Assembly (NCBI RefSeq): GCF_038632915.1
Contig: NZ_CP152050.1
Coordinates: 476,001 to 540,000 of the forward strand
Direction: 5' to 3'
DNA length: 64,000 nucleotides
Source: Paenisporosarcina sp. FSL H8-0542
GTDB lineage: Bacteria; Bacillota; Bacilli; Bacillales_A; Planococcaceae
Shown here: positions 23,250-31,618 of the stretch, piece after piece
How positions within the stretch are numbered: the stretch's first letter is position 1
Layout of the letters: every line of letters begins with the position of its first letter
The notes under the pieces: model-generated
Told to the model about the DNA's origin: nothing
Seen by the model: only the letters and a program-made list of their open reading frames with translations
Databases searched by the model: none
Position numbers and translations under genes: made by a program

Positions 23250-23786
23250 ATGAAAAAATGGATGATAGTATGTGTTGCCATACTCATATCAGGATGCATT
23301 CCCCAAAATGATTCAATTCCAGTAAGTGGTGTGATTGAACATTCTCTTGCAACCACTATTGTAGATGCCACTGGTAAAGGAATAGGTTCAGCAGAGTTAA
23401 CCGAAACAGAATCGGGGGTTAGAATTCATCTAATGCTGAAAGGACTAACACCAGGAGTCAAAGCAGTTCATTTCCATGAAGTAGGAAAGTGTGAATATCC
23501 GAAGTTTACAACTTCAGGAAGTCATGTGAATCCTGCAAAAAAACAACATGGTTTTGAGAATCCCAAAGGGTTTCATGCCGGAGACCTTCCTAATTTGACC
23601 GTGAACGAAAATGGCGAAGTAGATTTAGAAATTACTTCTCCGCATGTGACACTAGAAAAAGGAAAATCAAATTCATTACTTGATGATGATGGAAGTGCAT
23701 TAGTGATTCATGAAAAAGCAGATGATTATGTGACGGATCCTTCAGGGAACTCGGGAGATCGAATTGCTTGTGGAGTACTCAAATAA
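23250..23786 (+). CDS. lipoprotein Cu/Zn superoxide dismutase family protein
   Basis: The 178-residue precursor has a lipobox (LISGC, Cys16) and a SodC-type beta barrel. Putative Cu ligands are both His of VHFHEVG, His of GSHVNP and His of LVIHEKADD; Zn ligands are His of KQHGF, His of FHAGDL and the following Asp. The disulfide pair is GKCEYP and IACGVLK. All canonical ligands appear present, unlike B. subtilis YojM, reported to lack one Cu ligand. It would dismute superoxide at the outer face of the membrane. Ribosome-binding site GGAGG. Confidence 0.9.
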   Translation: MKKWMIVCVAILISGCIPQNDSIPVSGVIEHSLATTIVDATGKGIGSAELTETESGVRIHLMLKGLTPGVKAVHFHEVGKCEYPKFTTSGSHVNPAKKQHGFENPKGFHAGDLPNLTVNENGEVDLEITSPHVTLEKGKSNSLLDDDGSALVIHEKADDYVTDPSGNSGDRIACGVLK

Positions 23787-23825
23787 AAAACGTTCGTAAC
23801 CTTTAACGGTTGCGAACGTTTTTCT
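23786..23825 (+). terminator. intrinsic terminator of the SOD gene
   Basis: AAAAAACGTTCGTAACC and GGTTGCGAACGTTTTT; it overlaps the 3' end of a minus-strand small ORF. Confidence 0.88.
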
Positions 23826-23934
23826 GTTTATTGTCTCTGTTTTTGTCTCGGGTTCTATCTTCTTTACGGTTTTCTAAGAGTTCATCTAATTGATGCATTA
23901 ATAGTAGCACGTCGAACTTTGAGATTCGTGACAT
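23803..23934 (-). CDS. possible 43-residue charged protein
   Basis: Encodes SRISKFDVLLLMHQLDELLE after the start Met, then a very polar tail rich in Arg, Lys, Asn and Asp. AGGAG is eleven bases ahead of the ATG. Its last codons lie inside the SOD terminator. Not recognised; the amphipathic N-terminal helix suggests a real peptide, but evidence is limited to composition and ribosome-binding site. Confidence 0.45.
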   Translation of the reverse strand: MSRISKFDVLLLMHQLDELLENRKEDRTRDKNRDNKQKNVRNR

Positions 23935-24005
23935 ATAGACACACTCCTGTCTCGATTTTGTTACTATATGATTCGTATTGCAAGATAGTTTTCTGTCCGT
24001 CTAAT

Positions 24006-24035
24006 GAAAAAAGTTGTTAATATGAGAACTTTTTT
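24006..24035. terminator. bidirectional terminator
   Basis: GAAAAAAGTT and AACTTTTTTC arms overlap the stop codon of the MFS gene. Confidence 0.65.
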
Positions 24036-25174
24036 CTTGTAAGCAGTACGATTACGATGGATGGAATGGAACATAACGTCATGCCCAAGAAAGCGGCCCC
24101 TGGATGAATTTCATATAAATATCCGCCTGCCAACGTCAATATAGCAGTACTTAAACTAAAGGCAAATGCGGCATACATTCCTTGAGCCGCAGGGATGTCA
24201 CTGGGAGATAGACTCCTTGAAATATACTGGATAAAGGCATAATGCGCCACACCAAAAGAAGCAGCGTGAAGCAACTGAGAGATGTTAAATACCCAAACGT
24301 TGGGGAAAAGATAGATCAAGACCCAACGAATAGTGGATCCGATGCCAGCAATCAAAAACATGGTAGACACTTTGGTGTTGGCGAAGAGTTTGTCTGCTCT
24401 AGTGAAAAATAAAATTTCCAAAAGAACCGCAACATTTAAAACTAACCCAATATATAAACTGTTCACGCCAAGATCTTGTAAGTAGATATAACCAAAGTTG
24501 TAATAGGAAGCATGGGCTCCTTGGAGTAATATAGCAAGAATCAACACGGTTACAAAAGGTTTGGAAGAAAGTAAACGTTTGAAATTGGATTTTCTGTTTT
24601 CTCCATCAATAGACTTGTGTTTCACGGTAAGAGAAACAGGAGCTGGACGCGTATGCGAAACCCACATAAAAGCAAGTCCAGCCAACATAACCCATAGAAT
24701 AGCCTGTTCCGACCATATAGCCACAACCGCTCCGATGAGTAAGAGACCTACCGTATAGCCAATTGAACCAAAGGAACGACTTTTTCCGTAATGTATTTGT
24801 TCATTTTGAATTAAAACTGATGCGCTACTTTCCATCGCAGGAAGCAAATTTGGATAAACGAAATTAAAAGCAATAGTGATAAGTAGTAATGACACGAATG
24901 TGTTGGCGGGAATATACAATGCCATGACCAACAATGACAAAAATGCCGTCCACATCATCACTACACGAAGAGAGAAGATTTTCGTAGCTGCAGGAAATAA
25001 CACAAATGTAGATATGGCACGCGCCAGCATTCCTGCCCCCATAATAAGACTTGCATGAGAAACGGAAAGCCCTTTTTCAGTTGTTAACCAGCCTGTCCAA
25101 AAGGGGAGGAATACGCCCCATGTAAAGAAGAAGGCGAAGAAATTAGTAGATAACCATTTTTGCGAATTTATCAT
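24017..25174 (-). CDS. MFS transporter, HcaT/MFS_1-like
   Basis: A 385-residue carrier with twelve predicted transmembrane segments. The N-terminal FFAFFFTWGVFLPFWTGWL, HYGKSRSFGSIGYTVGLLL and DIPAAQGMYAAF fit the MFS_1-like family that includes the 3-phenylpropionate transporter HcaT and nucleoside/oligosaccharide symporters. The substrate cannot be inferred; no catabolic genes flank it. It is transcribed alone. Confidence 0.87.
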   Translation of the reverse strand: MINSQKWLSTNFFAFFFTWGVFLPFWTGWLTTEKGLSVSHASLIMGAGMLARAISTFVLFPAATKIFSLRVVMMWTAFLSLLVMALYIPANTFVSLLLITIAFNFVYPNLLPAMESSASVLIQNEQIHYGKSRSFGSIGYTVGLLLIGAVVAIWSEQAILWVMLAGLAFMWVSHTRPAPVSLTVKHKSIDGENRKSNFKRLLSSKPFVTVLILAILLQGAHASYYNFGYIYLQDLGVNSLYIGLVLNVAVLLEILFFTRADKLFANTKVSTMFLIAGIGSTIRWVLIYLFPNVWVFNISQLLHAASFGVAHYAFIQYISRSLSPSDIPAAQGMYAAFAFSLSTAILTLAGGYLYEIHPGAAFLGMTLCSIPSIVIVLLTRKKFSY

Positions 25175-25295
25175 AAATGAAACCTCTTATCTATTTCAAT
25201 AGTCTAATGTATTATAGCGAAAAAATATTGATGGGTGTCATCTATAAACAATTTAATGGTAAAATAAATATAAGTAAAATGAAAGAAGGCTTCTC

Positions 25296-26192
25296 ATGCA
25301 ATCTCCAAAATACCGATTTAATAAAAAAGATAAAAAGAATTGGCCAATTGTCCTCGCTGTTATTCTAGGTTCCCTTGTATTACTTGCACCTGTGGTTTGG
25401 ATGGGATTACACAACTGGAGTCTGGATGAAAGTATAACTGCTATGAATTTTCAAAAAACAGATGAACCTGAACCATCACATAGTACGGACAAACCGGTGG
25501 ATGAAGTAAATGAAGATCCAAATCAAACTCAAAAGCCGGAACAGCCTAAAGAAACTGTCCCTCCAAAGAAACCGGAAAAGACTGAAACACCAGTCGAGCC
25601 GAAAGAAAGTCCATCACCACCAGTTGAAAAACCAGCAAGCGATGAATATATACCAAATCAAAAATATCCATCAACCCCGACACTCGTAGAAGGGTTTGTT
25701 ATTGCAAATAAACACTATCCATTACCGACAGACTACAATAAAGGCGAAGATTCAAAGGCCCGTGAAGCTTTCGATCAAATGGCAGCTGCCGCTAAACTTG
25801 ATGGCTTTGAACTGGTAGCATTCAGTACGTTCCGTTCTTTTGAGCGACAGGAGACATTATATAATCAATATGTTTCGAAAGACGGTCAACAAGCTGCAGA
25901 TCAGTATAGTGCACGCCCTGGATACTCTGAGCATCAGACAGGTTTGGCTTTTGATATCGGAGAGAGAAACTTTGAACAGCACTGGGCTTCTGCTTCATTT
26001 GGAAAAACACCAGCAGGTCAATGGATTGCAAGTAATGCCCATAAGTATGGGTTTATCATGCGATATCCACTTGGGAAAGAAGAAGTAACGGGCTATATGC
26101 ACGAGTCATGGCATTTCCGTTATGTAGGAGTAGAGCCTGCTACGGATATGTTTACGAACAAACAGACTCTGGAAGAATATTTAGATCTATAA
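25296..26192 (+). CDS. M15 family D-alanyl-D-alanine carboxypeptidase (VanY/YodJ-like)
   Basis: The 298-residue protein has one N-terminal transmembrane anchor (about 18-38), a Pro/Glu/Lys-rich spacer (about 50-115) that would span the wall, and a zinc peptidase domain (about 130-290). Zinc and catalytic residues are in ARPGYSEHQTGLAFDIG and HESWHFRYVG. It trims the terminal D-Ala of peptidoglycan side chains outside the membrane. Length and linker match YodJ-type proteins. No van cluster is nearby, so a housekeeping wall role is more likely than resistance. Confidence 0.92.
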   Translation: MQSPKYRFNKKDKKNWPIVLAVILGSLVLLAPVVWMGLHNWSLDESITAMNFQKTDEPEPSHSTDKPVDEVNEDPNQTQKPEQPKETVPPKKPEKTETPVEPKESPSPPVEKPASDEYIPNQKYPSTPTLVEGFVIANKHYPLPTDYNKGEDSKAREAFDQMAAAAKLDGFELVAFSTFRSFERQETLYNQYVSKDGQQAADQYSARPGYSEHQTGLAFDIGERNFEQHWASASFGKTPAGQWIASNAHKYGFIMRYPLGKEEVTGYMHESWHFRYVGVEPATDMFTNKQTLEEYLDL

Positions 26193-26222
26193 AAAGAAGA
26201 GGATTCGTTCCTCTTCTTTTTA
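26191..26222 (+). terminator. intrinsic terminator
   Basis: AAAAAGAAGAGGA and TCCTCTTCTTTTT. Confidence 0.9.
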
Positions 26223-26346
26223 TTTTGTATCGATATGTTAATGTAGTTTTCCTTAATCGGGAGGCTGTATTAAGTGTCTAACCTCACGCTCGTCCGGGAA
26301 CCACTTTGCGTACCGATGTATAAGATGGGGTAAAAGGAGTCCATAC

Positions 26347-27159
26347 ATGACGGTTAGTGAAAATACCCAATATGTCTATACGGTTCAACCCAGTGATACC
26401 CTGTACAGCATTGCCAGGCGTTTTGGCAGTACAGTCGCTGCTATTGAACAAGCAAACTCCCTATATCCGCCCTTCACCGATCCTGGCTTGATCTTTCCCG
26501 GTCAATTACTCATAATTCCGGGGGGAAGATTTGGTTTTCAAAATGAAGTGTATTACGTAGTCTCCCCAAGTGACACTTTGTTTTCCATAGCACAACGGTT
26601 TTCTGTGTCTACAGACCTTTTATTTGGCATTAACTCACAGATAGCGAATCCCAATTTTATTTTTTCAAACCAAGTCATTCGTGTCCCGGCATTCATATAT
26701 GAAGTATCTAGTGGAGACTCATTATCGCGAATTTCCAGTCAAACAGGAGTGTCTCTGGAAAAAATAATTAGAGCGAATGAACGTCGGGCAGGATTTTCCC
26801 CTGAAGTGCTGTATCTTGGCTATCGCTTACTTATGCCGTTACCTGCTTCCCGCAACATACTGGTCCTACATCCATTGCCAGGGGATGTACTTCAATCAGG
26901 TGGCTTAATTCAAGGAATGGCAAGGGCTTTTGAAGCAAATGTACTTTATAGCATCTTGGACACACAAGGAAATGTGGTATCCAAGGAGAAAAGCATAACG
27001 GCACGTGCAGCCGGACCTGAATATGCTGAATTCTCCACCAATGCTCACTTCGAGCTTAAACCCTCCACGCCTACAGGTGAATTAAGAGTCTATACACGAA
27101 GTGCCAATGATGGAAGCATTCAAGATTTGGTAAGAGTAAAGGTTCGGTTTGAAGAATAA
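26347..27159 (+). CDS. triple LysM protein with C-terminal Gmad2 domain
   Basis: The 270-residue protein has three LysM repeats (YTVQPSDTLYSIARRFG about 11-60, YVVSPSDTLFSIAQRFS about 69-115, YEVSSGDSLSRISSQTG about 118-165) and a Gmad2 immunoglobulin-like domain (about 172-270: LHPLPGDVLQSGGLIQGMAR). Gmad2 domains are common in spore-germination and sporulation proteins such as GerM. LysM binds peptidoglycan. It has no signal peptide, so it could be a spore-coat or cortex-associated protein made in the mother cell. That is inference. Ribosome-binding site AAAGGAG. Confidence 0.88.
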   Translation: MTVSENTQYVYTVQPSDTLYSIARRFGSTVAAIEQANSLYPPFTDPGLIFPGQLLIIPGGRFGFQNEVYYVVSPSDTLFSIAQRFSVSTDLLFGINSQIANPNFIFSNQVIRVPAFIYEVSSGDSLSRISSQTGVSLEKIIRANERRAGFSPEVLYLGYRLLMPLPASRNILVLHPLPGDVLQSGGLIQGMARAFEANVLYSILDTQGNVVSKEKSITARAAGPEYAEFSTNAHFELKPSTPTGELRVYTRSANDGSIQDLVRVKVRFEE

Positions 27160-27205
27160 TAAATAGTCTATGTTAAACTATCCTGTTGTTTATCGTACAT
27201 TTGCG

Positions 27206-27235
27206 CTTGCCGGTTCGTCCGCGGAAAGGGAGCCG
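27206..27235 (-). repeat. dispersed repeat, family B
   Basis: Read on the minus strand, CGGCTCCCTTTCCGCGGACG continues into a 30-base segment that matches 43198-43227 at 26 of 30 positions. The CTTTCCGC-GGCA-AGCCTCCTCG motif is a common intergenic repeat in Bacillaceae. Confidence 0.5.
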
Positions 27236-27295
27236 ACTCCCTCTCTATTTTTATATCTATATTAGCTAACCATATAGTTTAAAAGAGCATGAATC

Positions 27296-27329
27296 AAAAA
27301 AGACACTCAAATTTCTGAGTGTCTTTTTC
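27296..27329. terminator. terminator of the que operon
   Basis: AAAAAGACACTCA and TGAGTGTCTTTTT; works for queF on the minus strand and as a stop for the LysM gene. Confidence 0.88.
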
Positions 27330-27340
27330 TTGGTTATATA

Positions 27341-27838
27341 TTATCGATTGTCAATTGTTTCTGGATACATGTCGTGATTCATCATGCGATGCGCAGCCAT
27401 CTCTTCATATTTTGTACCAGGTTTTCCATAGTTCGTATAAGGGTCAATACTGATGCCGCCGCGCGGAGTGAATTTACCCCAAACTTCGATGTAGCGTGGG
27501 TCCATCAGTTCAACCAAGTCGTTCAAGATGATATTCATGCAATCTTCATGGAAGTCTCCATGATTTCTAAAGCTGAACAAATATAATTTTAGTGACTTAC
27601 TTTCGACCATTTTAATATCAGGAATATAACTGATATAAATCGTAGCGAAATCGGGCTGGCTCGTGATTGGACATAAAGAAGTGAACTCCGGGCAATTGAA
27701 CTTCACGAAATAGTCTCTATATGGATGTTTGTTATCGAATGATTCCAACACACCGGGATTATATGAAAAATCATATTGTACATTTTGATTCCCTAATAAA
27801 CTGATTCCTTCTAAATCTTCTTTTTGACGGCCACTCAT
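27341..27838 (-). CDS. queF: NADPH-dependent preQ0 reductase QueF
   Basis: QueF reduces 7-cyano-7-deazaguanine (preQ0) to preQ1 with NADPH, the last free-base step before tRNA insertion. The 165-residue type I (short) form carries the QueF motif and the catalytic pair: Cys56 in [12 protein letters not shown], which forms the thioimide, and Asp63. [10 protein letters not shown] is also conserved. It is the last gene of queC-queD-queE-queF, 15 bp after queE. Confidence 0.97.
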   Translation of the reverse strand: MSGRQKEDLEGISLLGNQNVQYDFSYNPGVLESFDNKHPYRDYFVKFNCPEFTSLCPITSQPDFATIYISYIPDIKMVESKSLKLYLFSFRNHGDFHEDCMNIILNDLVELMDPRYIEVWGKFTPRGGISIDPYTNYGKPGTKYEEMAAHRMMNHDMYPETIDNR

Positions 27839-27853
27839 CTTATTTCCTCCTAG

Positions 27854-28561
27854 TTAGACACCGCGTTTATTTCCCCAAACTAATGCGTGTAATTGGGGCA
27901 ATACTTTAGCATCGTTCATAATAGTAGATTTCATGGCACGGTCAATCAGCCATTCAAATCGGGTCAATAGAGTCGAAACCAATGCTTGGTCATCGACGGT
28001 TAGTACATCTTCATTTCCGACCTGCAAGTAGAAAGGAACGGCCGGATAACGCATGTGTACCATTTCAGCAAAATCAAAGTCTTCTTCATTGAAAACGACA
28101 ACCTTCAGACTGATATGGGAGTCTTTTAAATTCCTCATGAAAGTATCAAGTTTGTTAAAATCAGTCACCATTAGCGAGCTCGGTGGTTTTGGGGAAATCG
28201 TGATATCATCGATTTCTGTTAGCCAGTCTTGCCAAAATGATCCTTGTGTTTCAATGGCCACTTTCCATCCTTGCTCGTGACATTGGTTGATGAATTCACC
28301 CAACCCTTTATGAAGAGCAGGATTGCCCCCTGAAATCGTTATATGTGAAAAAGCGTCTCCGCCGATTTCTTTGAGTGAAGAAATGATTTCCTCTGGTTTC
28401 ATTGCAGTACTTTTACCGGTTCCATCCCAAGTGAATTTGGAGTCGCACCATGAACATGAATAATCACATCCGCCCGTACGGACAAACATCGTCTTTTGTC
28501 CAATGACCATTCCTTCACCTTGTATGGTGGGTCCGAATATTTCCATCACAGGTATTTTCAT
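27854..28561 (-). CDS. queE: 7-carboxy-7-deazaguanine synthase QueE
   Basis: Radical SAM enzyme that contracts 6-carboxy-tetrahydropterin to 7-carboxy-7-deazaguanine. The 235-residue sequence has EIFGPTIQGEGMVIGQ and the 4Fe-4S site CDYSCSWC (Cys32, Cys36, Cys39). Its ATG overlaps the queD stop by four bases. Confidence 0.97.
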   Translation of the reverse strand: MKIPVMEIFGPTIQGEGMVIGQKTMFVRTGGCDYSCSWCDSKFTWDGTGKSTAMKPEEIISSLKEIGGDAFSHITISGGNPALHKGLGEFINQCHEQGWKVAIETQGSFWQDWLTEIDDITISPKPPSSLMVTDFNKLDTFMRNLKDSHISLKVVVFNEEDFDFAEMVHMRYPAVPFYLQVGNEDVLTVDDQALVSTLLTRFEWLIDRAMKSTIMNDAKVLPQLHALVWGNKRGV

Positions 28562-28983
28562 AGCAGATCCTCCGCTTTTGGACGATACACAACATAGCTG
28601 GTAGGGGTTTCACGAACCACGACTTGAATACATTTTGGTTGGTTGGACAAAGTTATCAATTTCTGTTGGATGGTCGTCCAAATCACTTGAGCTACTTGTT
28701 CGGTCGTAGGGTTATTCTGTTTGAATTCTGGATGATCATTCAGCACTGTATGATCATATTTTTTGTGAATGAGATGTTTAATCACTTTGAAATCAATAAG
28801 AAAACCCATTTCATCCAGTTCGTCTCCAGCAATCGTAATGTTGATGAAGTACGTATGGCCGTGCATATATTGGCAGTTGCCCGCGTCGGCATGTGGAATG
28901 AAATGCGCCGCAGACAAATGCATATCTTTGTTTAATTCAAATCGGTAAGTATGAGGTGTTTGTGGGTAAAATTGCTGAATCAC
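28558..28983 (-). CDS. queD: 6-carboxytetrahydropterin synthase QueD
   Basis: QueD (141 residues) converts dihydroneopterin triphosphate to 6-carboxy-tetrahydropterin. Zinc ligands His27, His41 and His43 and catalytic Cys37 are in [11 protein letters not shown] and CQYMHGHTY. Overlaps queC and queE by four bases each, so the operon is translationally coupled. Confidence 0.97.
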   Translation of the reverse strand: MIQQFYPQTPHTYRFELNKDMHLSAAHFIPHADAGNCQYMHGHTYFINITIAGDELDEMGFLIDFKVIKHLIHKKYDHTVLNDHPEFKQNNPTTEQVAQVIWTTIQQKLITLSNQPKCIQVVVRETPTSYVVYRPKAEDLL

Positions 28984-29648
28984 TGGGCTGCACTCCCTTG
29001 TTTTTCTTCAAGGTAAGTTGTTAACCCATTTTTGCGCAATAAGCATGACGGACACTCGCCACAGCCATCCCCGCGAACTCCTTCATAACAAGTGAGTGTT
29101 TTGGTGCGGACAAAATCCAACGCGCCTAATTCATCAGCGAGTTTCCATGTTTCCGCTTTATTCAACCACATTAATGGTGTTTGGAATTCAAGTGAAGTAT
29201 CCATAGCCAGGTTAATGGAAACATTAAGTGCTTTTACAAATACATCACGACAATCCGGGTATCCACTGAAATCAGTTTCACAAACGCCTGTAATGATATG
29301 GCGTGCCCCAATTGACTGAGCATAAACGGCCGCAAATGATAGGAATAAATGATTTCTTCCTGGGACGAATGTTGATGGCAATTCACCATCGACTGCATCG
29401 GTTACTGCAATGTCATCTCTGGTAAGTGCATTGGCAGATAACTGGTTGATTAGTGTCATATCCAACACTTTAAATGGCACGTTTAATTCCTTGGCAATTT
29501 CTTCTGCACATGTAATTTCTTCGATATGTCTTTGACCGTAGTCAAACGTAACTGTATACACTTCTTCGTACTGTGTTAAAGCCCACAGTAGACAAGTGGT
29601 ACTATCCTGGCCACCACTAAAGACGACCACTGCTTTTCCTTGTTTCAT
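28980..29648 (-). CDS. queC: 7-cyano-7-deazaguanine synthase QueC
   Basis: QueC (222 residues) makes preQ0 from 7-carboxy-7-deazaguanine, ammonia and ATP. It has the PP-loop [10 protein letters not shown] near the N-terminus and a C-terminal four-Cys zinc site ([17 protein letters not shown]). It is the first gene of the operon. A preQ1 riboswitch lies in its 200-nt leader, and AAGGAG precedes the ATG. Confidence 0.97.
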   Translation of the reverse strand: MKQGKAVVVFSGGQDSTTCLLWALTQYEEVYTVTFDYGQRHIEEITCAEEIAKELNVPFKVLDMTLINQLSANALTRDDIAVTDAVDGELPSTFVPGRNHLFLSFAAVYAQSIGARHIITGVCETDFSGYPDCRDVFVKALNVSINLAMDTSLEFQTPLMWLNKAETWKLADELGALDFVRTKTLTCYEGVRGDGCGECPSCLLRKNGLTTYLEEKQGSAAQ

Positions 29649-29788
29649 TGCTCATTTCTCCTTTTGAAGAATGAGTATTCGACATCTCTATTTAGGTGAT
29701 TCAGTTTTCGAACATCACATATAAACATGAAAATGGCAGTCACCGAGCGAATCGGCGGATGCATGAACTGAATTGGGGCTGATTAAGC

Positions 29789-29857
29789 ACAAAAAACTGT
29801 AATGCTAAGCAACAGTTTTCACCTTAGTTTTTTATAGAGGGAGTTTGCGAACCTCTT
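29789..29857 (-). promoter_or_regulatory. preQ1 class I riboswitch with terminator platform
   Basis: Reading the minus strand from 29856, AGAGGTTCGCAAACTCCCTC forms P1 and L1, followed by TATAAAAAACTAAGG, the A-rich tail that completes the H-type pseudoknot of preQ1-I aptamers. Directly downstream (29819-29789) AAAACTGTTGC and the CAGTTTTTT arm form an intrinsic terminator, the OFF platform. Bound preQ1 would shut off queCDEF, the pathway that makes it. Confidence 0.93.
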
Positions 29858-29877
29858 CCTATTTTGTTACATCGTAC

Positions 29878-29883
29878 ATAATA
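29878..29883 (-). promoter_or_regulatory. extended -10 of the que operon promoter
   Basis: TGCTATTAT on the minus strand, with only a weak -35 (3 of 6) 17 bp upstream; initiation would fall about 15 bases before the aptamer. Confidence 0.45.
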
Positions 29884-29948
29884 GCACAGAACGGATAGAG
29901 TGCATATAAAATAGGGGCTTTTAATCGTGTTGAGTCCGTTGCACCAAA

Positions 29949-29988
29949 TAAAAAGGCATGAAGATTAAATTATCTTCATGCCGGTTTT
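29949..29988 (-). terminator. intrinsic terminator of cls
   Basis: CGGCATGAAGATAA and ATCTTCATGCCTTTTT read on the minus strand. Confidence 0.88.
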
Positions 29989-30001
29989 AAAGTAGTCATT
30001 A

Positions 30002-31459
30002 TTAAAGAATAGGAGATAGAAGTCTGGAGAAAGACTCCTTCAATTTAATTATTCTTGTCCGGGATTCATAAAGTTCCCATGTTAACTCCCTGGATAACAA
30101 CATATCCTGCTCAAATAACTCAGCCAATTGATGGGAAGTTTCCCGATCATAAATGAAGGCATTCACTTCGAAGTTTAATTTGAAACTGCGTACATCAATA
30201 TTTGCTGTCCCAACAGTAGAGGCTTCATCGTCGACTACAATCATTTTCGTATGCAGGAAACCATTGTCGTAAATATATACTTTTGCCCCTGCTTTTATTA
30301 GATTGCCGACGTACGAGTAAGTCGCCCAGTAAACAAACATATGGTCAGGTTTATTTGGAATCATAATCCGTACATCAATACCGGATAGACAAGCAATGCG
30401 AAGTGTATCCATAAAACTCGCATCGGGAATGAAATAAGGTGATTGAATATAAATATATTTCTTAGCCATTGTAATTAACTTCAAATAACCATTTTTGATT
30501 TGTTCCCACTCTGAATCAGGTCCACTTGAAACAATTTGCAAGCCGACTGATCCTTTCAAAGGAATAGCAGGGAAATAACGATCGGAGTATTCGATATCCT
30601 GTTCCTTCGATGCCGCCTGGTTCCAGTCCAAAATAAATCTTGTTTGCAAAGGGTGAAGGGCACTGCCTTCAATGCGTAAATGTGTATCGCGCCAATAGCC
30701 GAATTTGCGATCTAATCCTAAATACTCGTCTCCAACGTTAAATCCACCAATATAGCCGACGCGTCCATCAATTACAACGATTTTGCGATGATTACGGTAA
30801 TTCAATCGAGGATTAACGAGCGGCATGATCGAAGGGAAAAATGCTTCCACTTCGCCACCTAAATCCATAAGTTCCTTGAAATGTTTTTTACGAACTCCCC
30901 GTGAGCCCATATCATCAAAAAGTAAACGGACCTTCACGCCTTGCTTTGCTTTTTTAATGAGTACATCATAGATACGACGACCGAGACCATCTAAACGGAA
31001 AATATAATATTGAATATGAATGTGGTCTTTCGCATGTTCTAGGTCTTCTAATAAAGCGGAAAACTTTTCATTTCCATCATTGTAAATCGTCAATGCATTA
31101 TCCTGTGTCAGTACAGCATGATTGTTACGCAAGTGCATGTAAATCATATCTTGGTAGTCTTGGGAATCGTCAAGACGATACTCAAAAGTTCCATCTTCGA
31201 TGGCATCAATTTGATAATCTATCAAGTTATCAATCCCGATTTTACTGCGACCTTCCCATCGGAATAAATGCCTTTTGCGTAATTGTCTACCCAACATCAA
31301 ATAAAGAATGAATCCTAGGATAGGAATAAAAAATAAGACCATCAACCATGCCCATGTTGAAGAGGCATCTCGCCGCTCAAGGAAGATTAACACAATGGCT
31401 AGAAAAATATTAAGTATGATAATGGCGGAAAAGCCGATGCCGAGTAAATTGGCAGCCAT
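30002..31459 (-). CDS. cls: cardiolipin synthase
   Basis: The 485-residue membrane enzyme joins two phosphatidylglycerol molecules. Two N-terminal transmembrane segments (about 5-27 and 35-56) precede two phospholipase D domains with HKD motifs at His224 (HRKIVVIDG) and about His402 (HTKMIVVDD). Length and layout match bacterial ClsA-type enzymes in Firmicutes. It is a single-gene unit, with GGAGGG as ribosome-binding site. Confidence 0.96.
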   Translation of the reverse strand: MAANLLGIGFSAIIILNIFLAIVLIFLERRDASSTWAWLMVLFFIPILGFILYLMLGRQLRKRHLFRWEGRSKIGIDNLIDYQIDAIEDGTFEYRLDDSQDYQDMIYMHLRNNHAVLTQDNALTIYNDGNEKFSALLEDLEHAKDHIHIQYYIFRLDGLGRRIYDVLIKKAKQGVKVRLLFDDMGSRGVRKKHFKELMDLGGEVEAFFPSIMPLVNPRLNYRNHRKIVVIDGRVGYIGGFNVGDEYLGLDRKFGYWRDTHLRIEGSALHPLQTRFILDWNQAASKEQDIEYSDRYFPAIPLKGSVGLQIVSSGPDSEWEQIKNGYLKLITMAKKYIYIQSPYFIPDASFMDTLRIACLSGIDVRIMIPNKPDHMFVYWATYSYVGNLIKAGAKVYIYDNGFLHTKMIVVDDEASTVGTANIDVRSFKLNFEVNAFIYDRETSHQLAELFEQDMLLSRELTWELYESRTRIIKLKESFSRLLSPIL

Positions 31460-31618
31460 ATAGTCCCTCCTAAATAATCTGATTTGGTCATATTTAAGTA
31501 TAGCTTAAAGTAACATAAGAAAGAAGGGGGTGAAAAATCGAACAGTTAAATGAATGTTTCTCGACTCCTTAAGATTTTGGCACACGTGGTGACTTTATTA
31601 TGAGCAGGGGGGATTATT

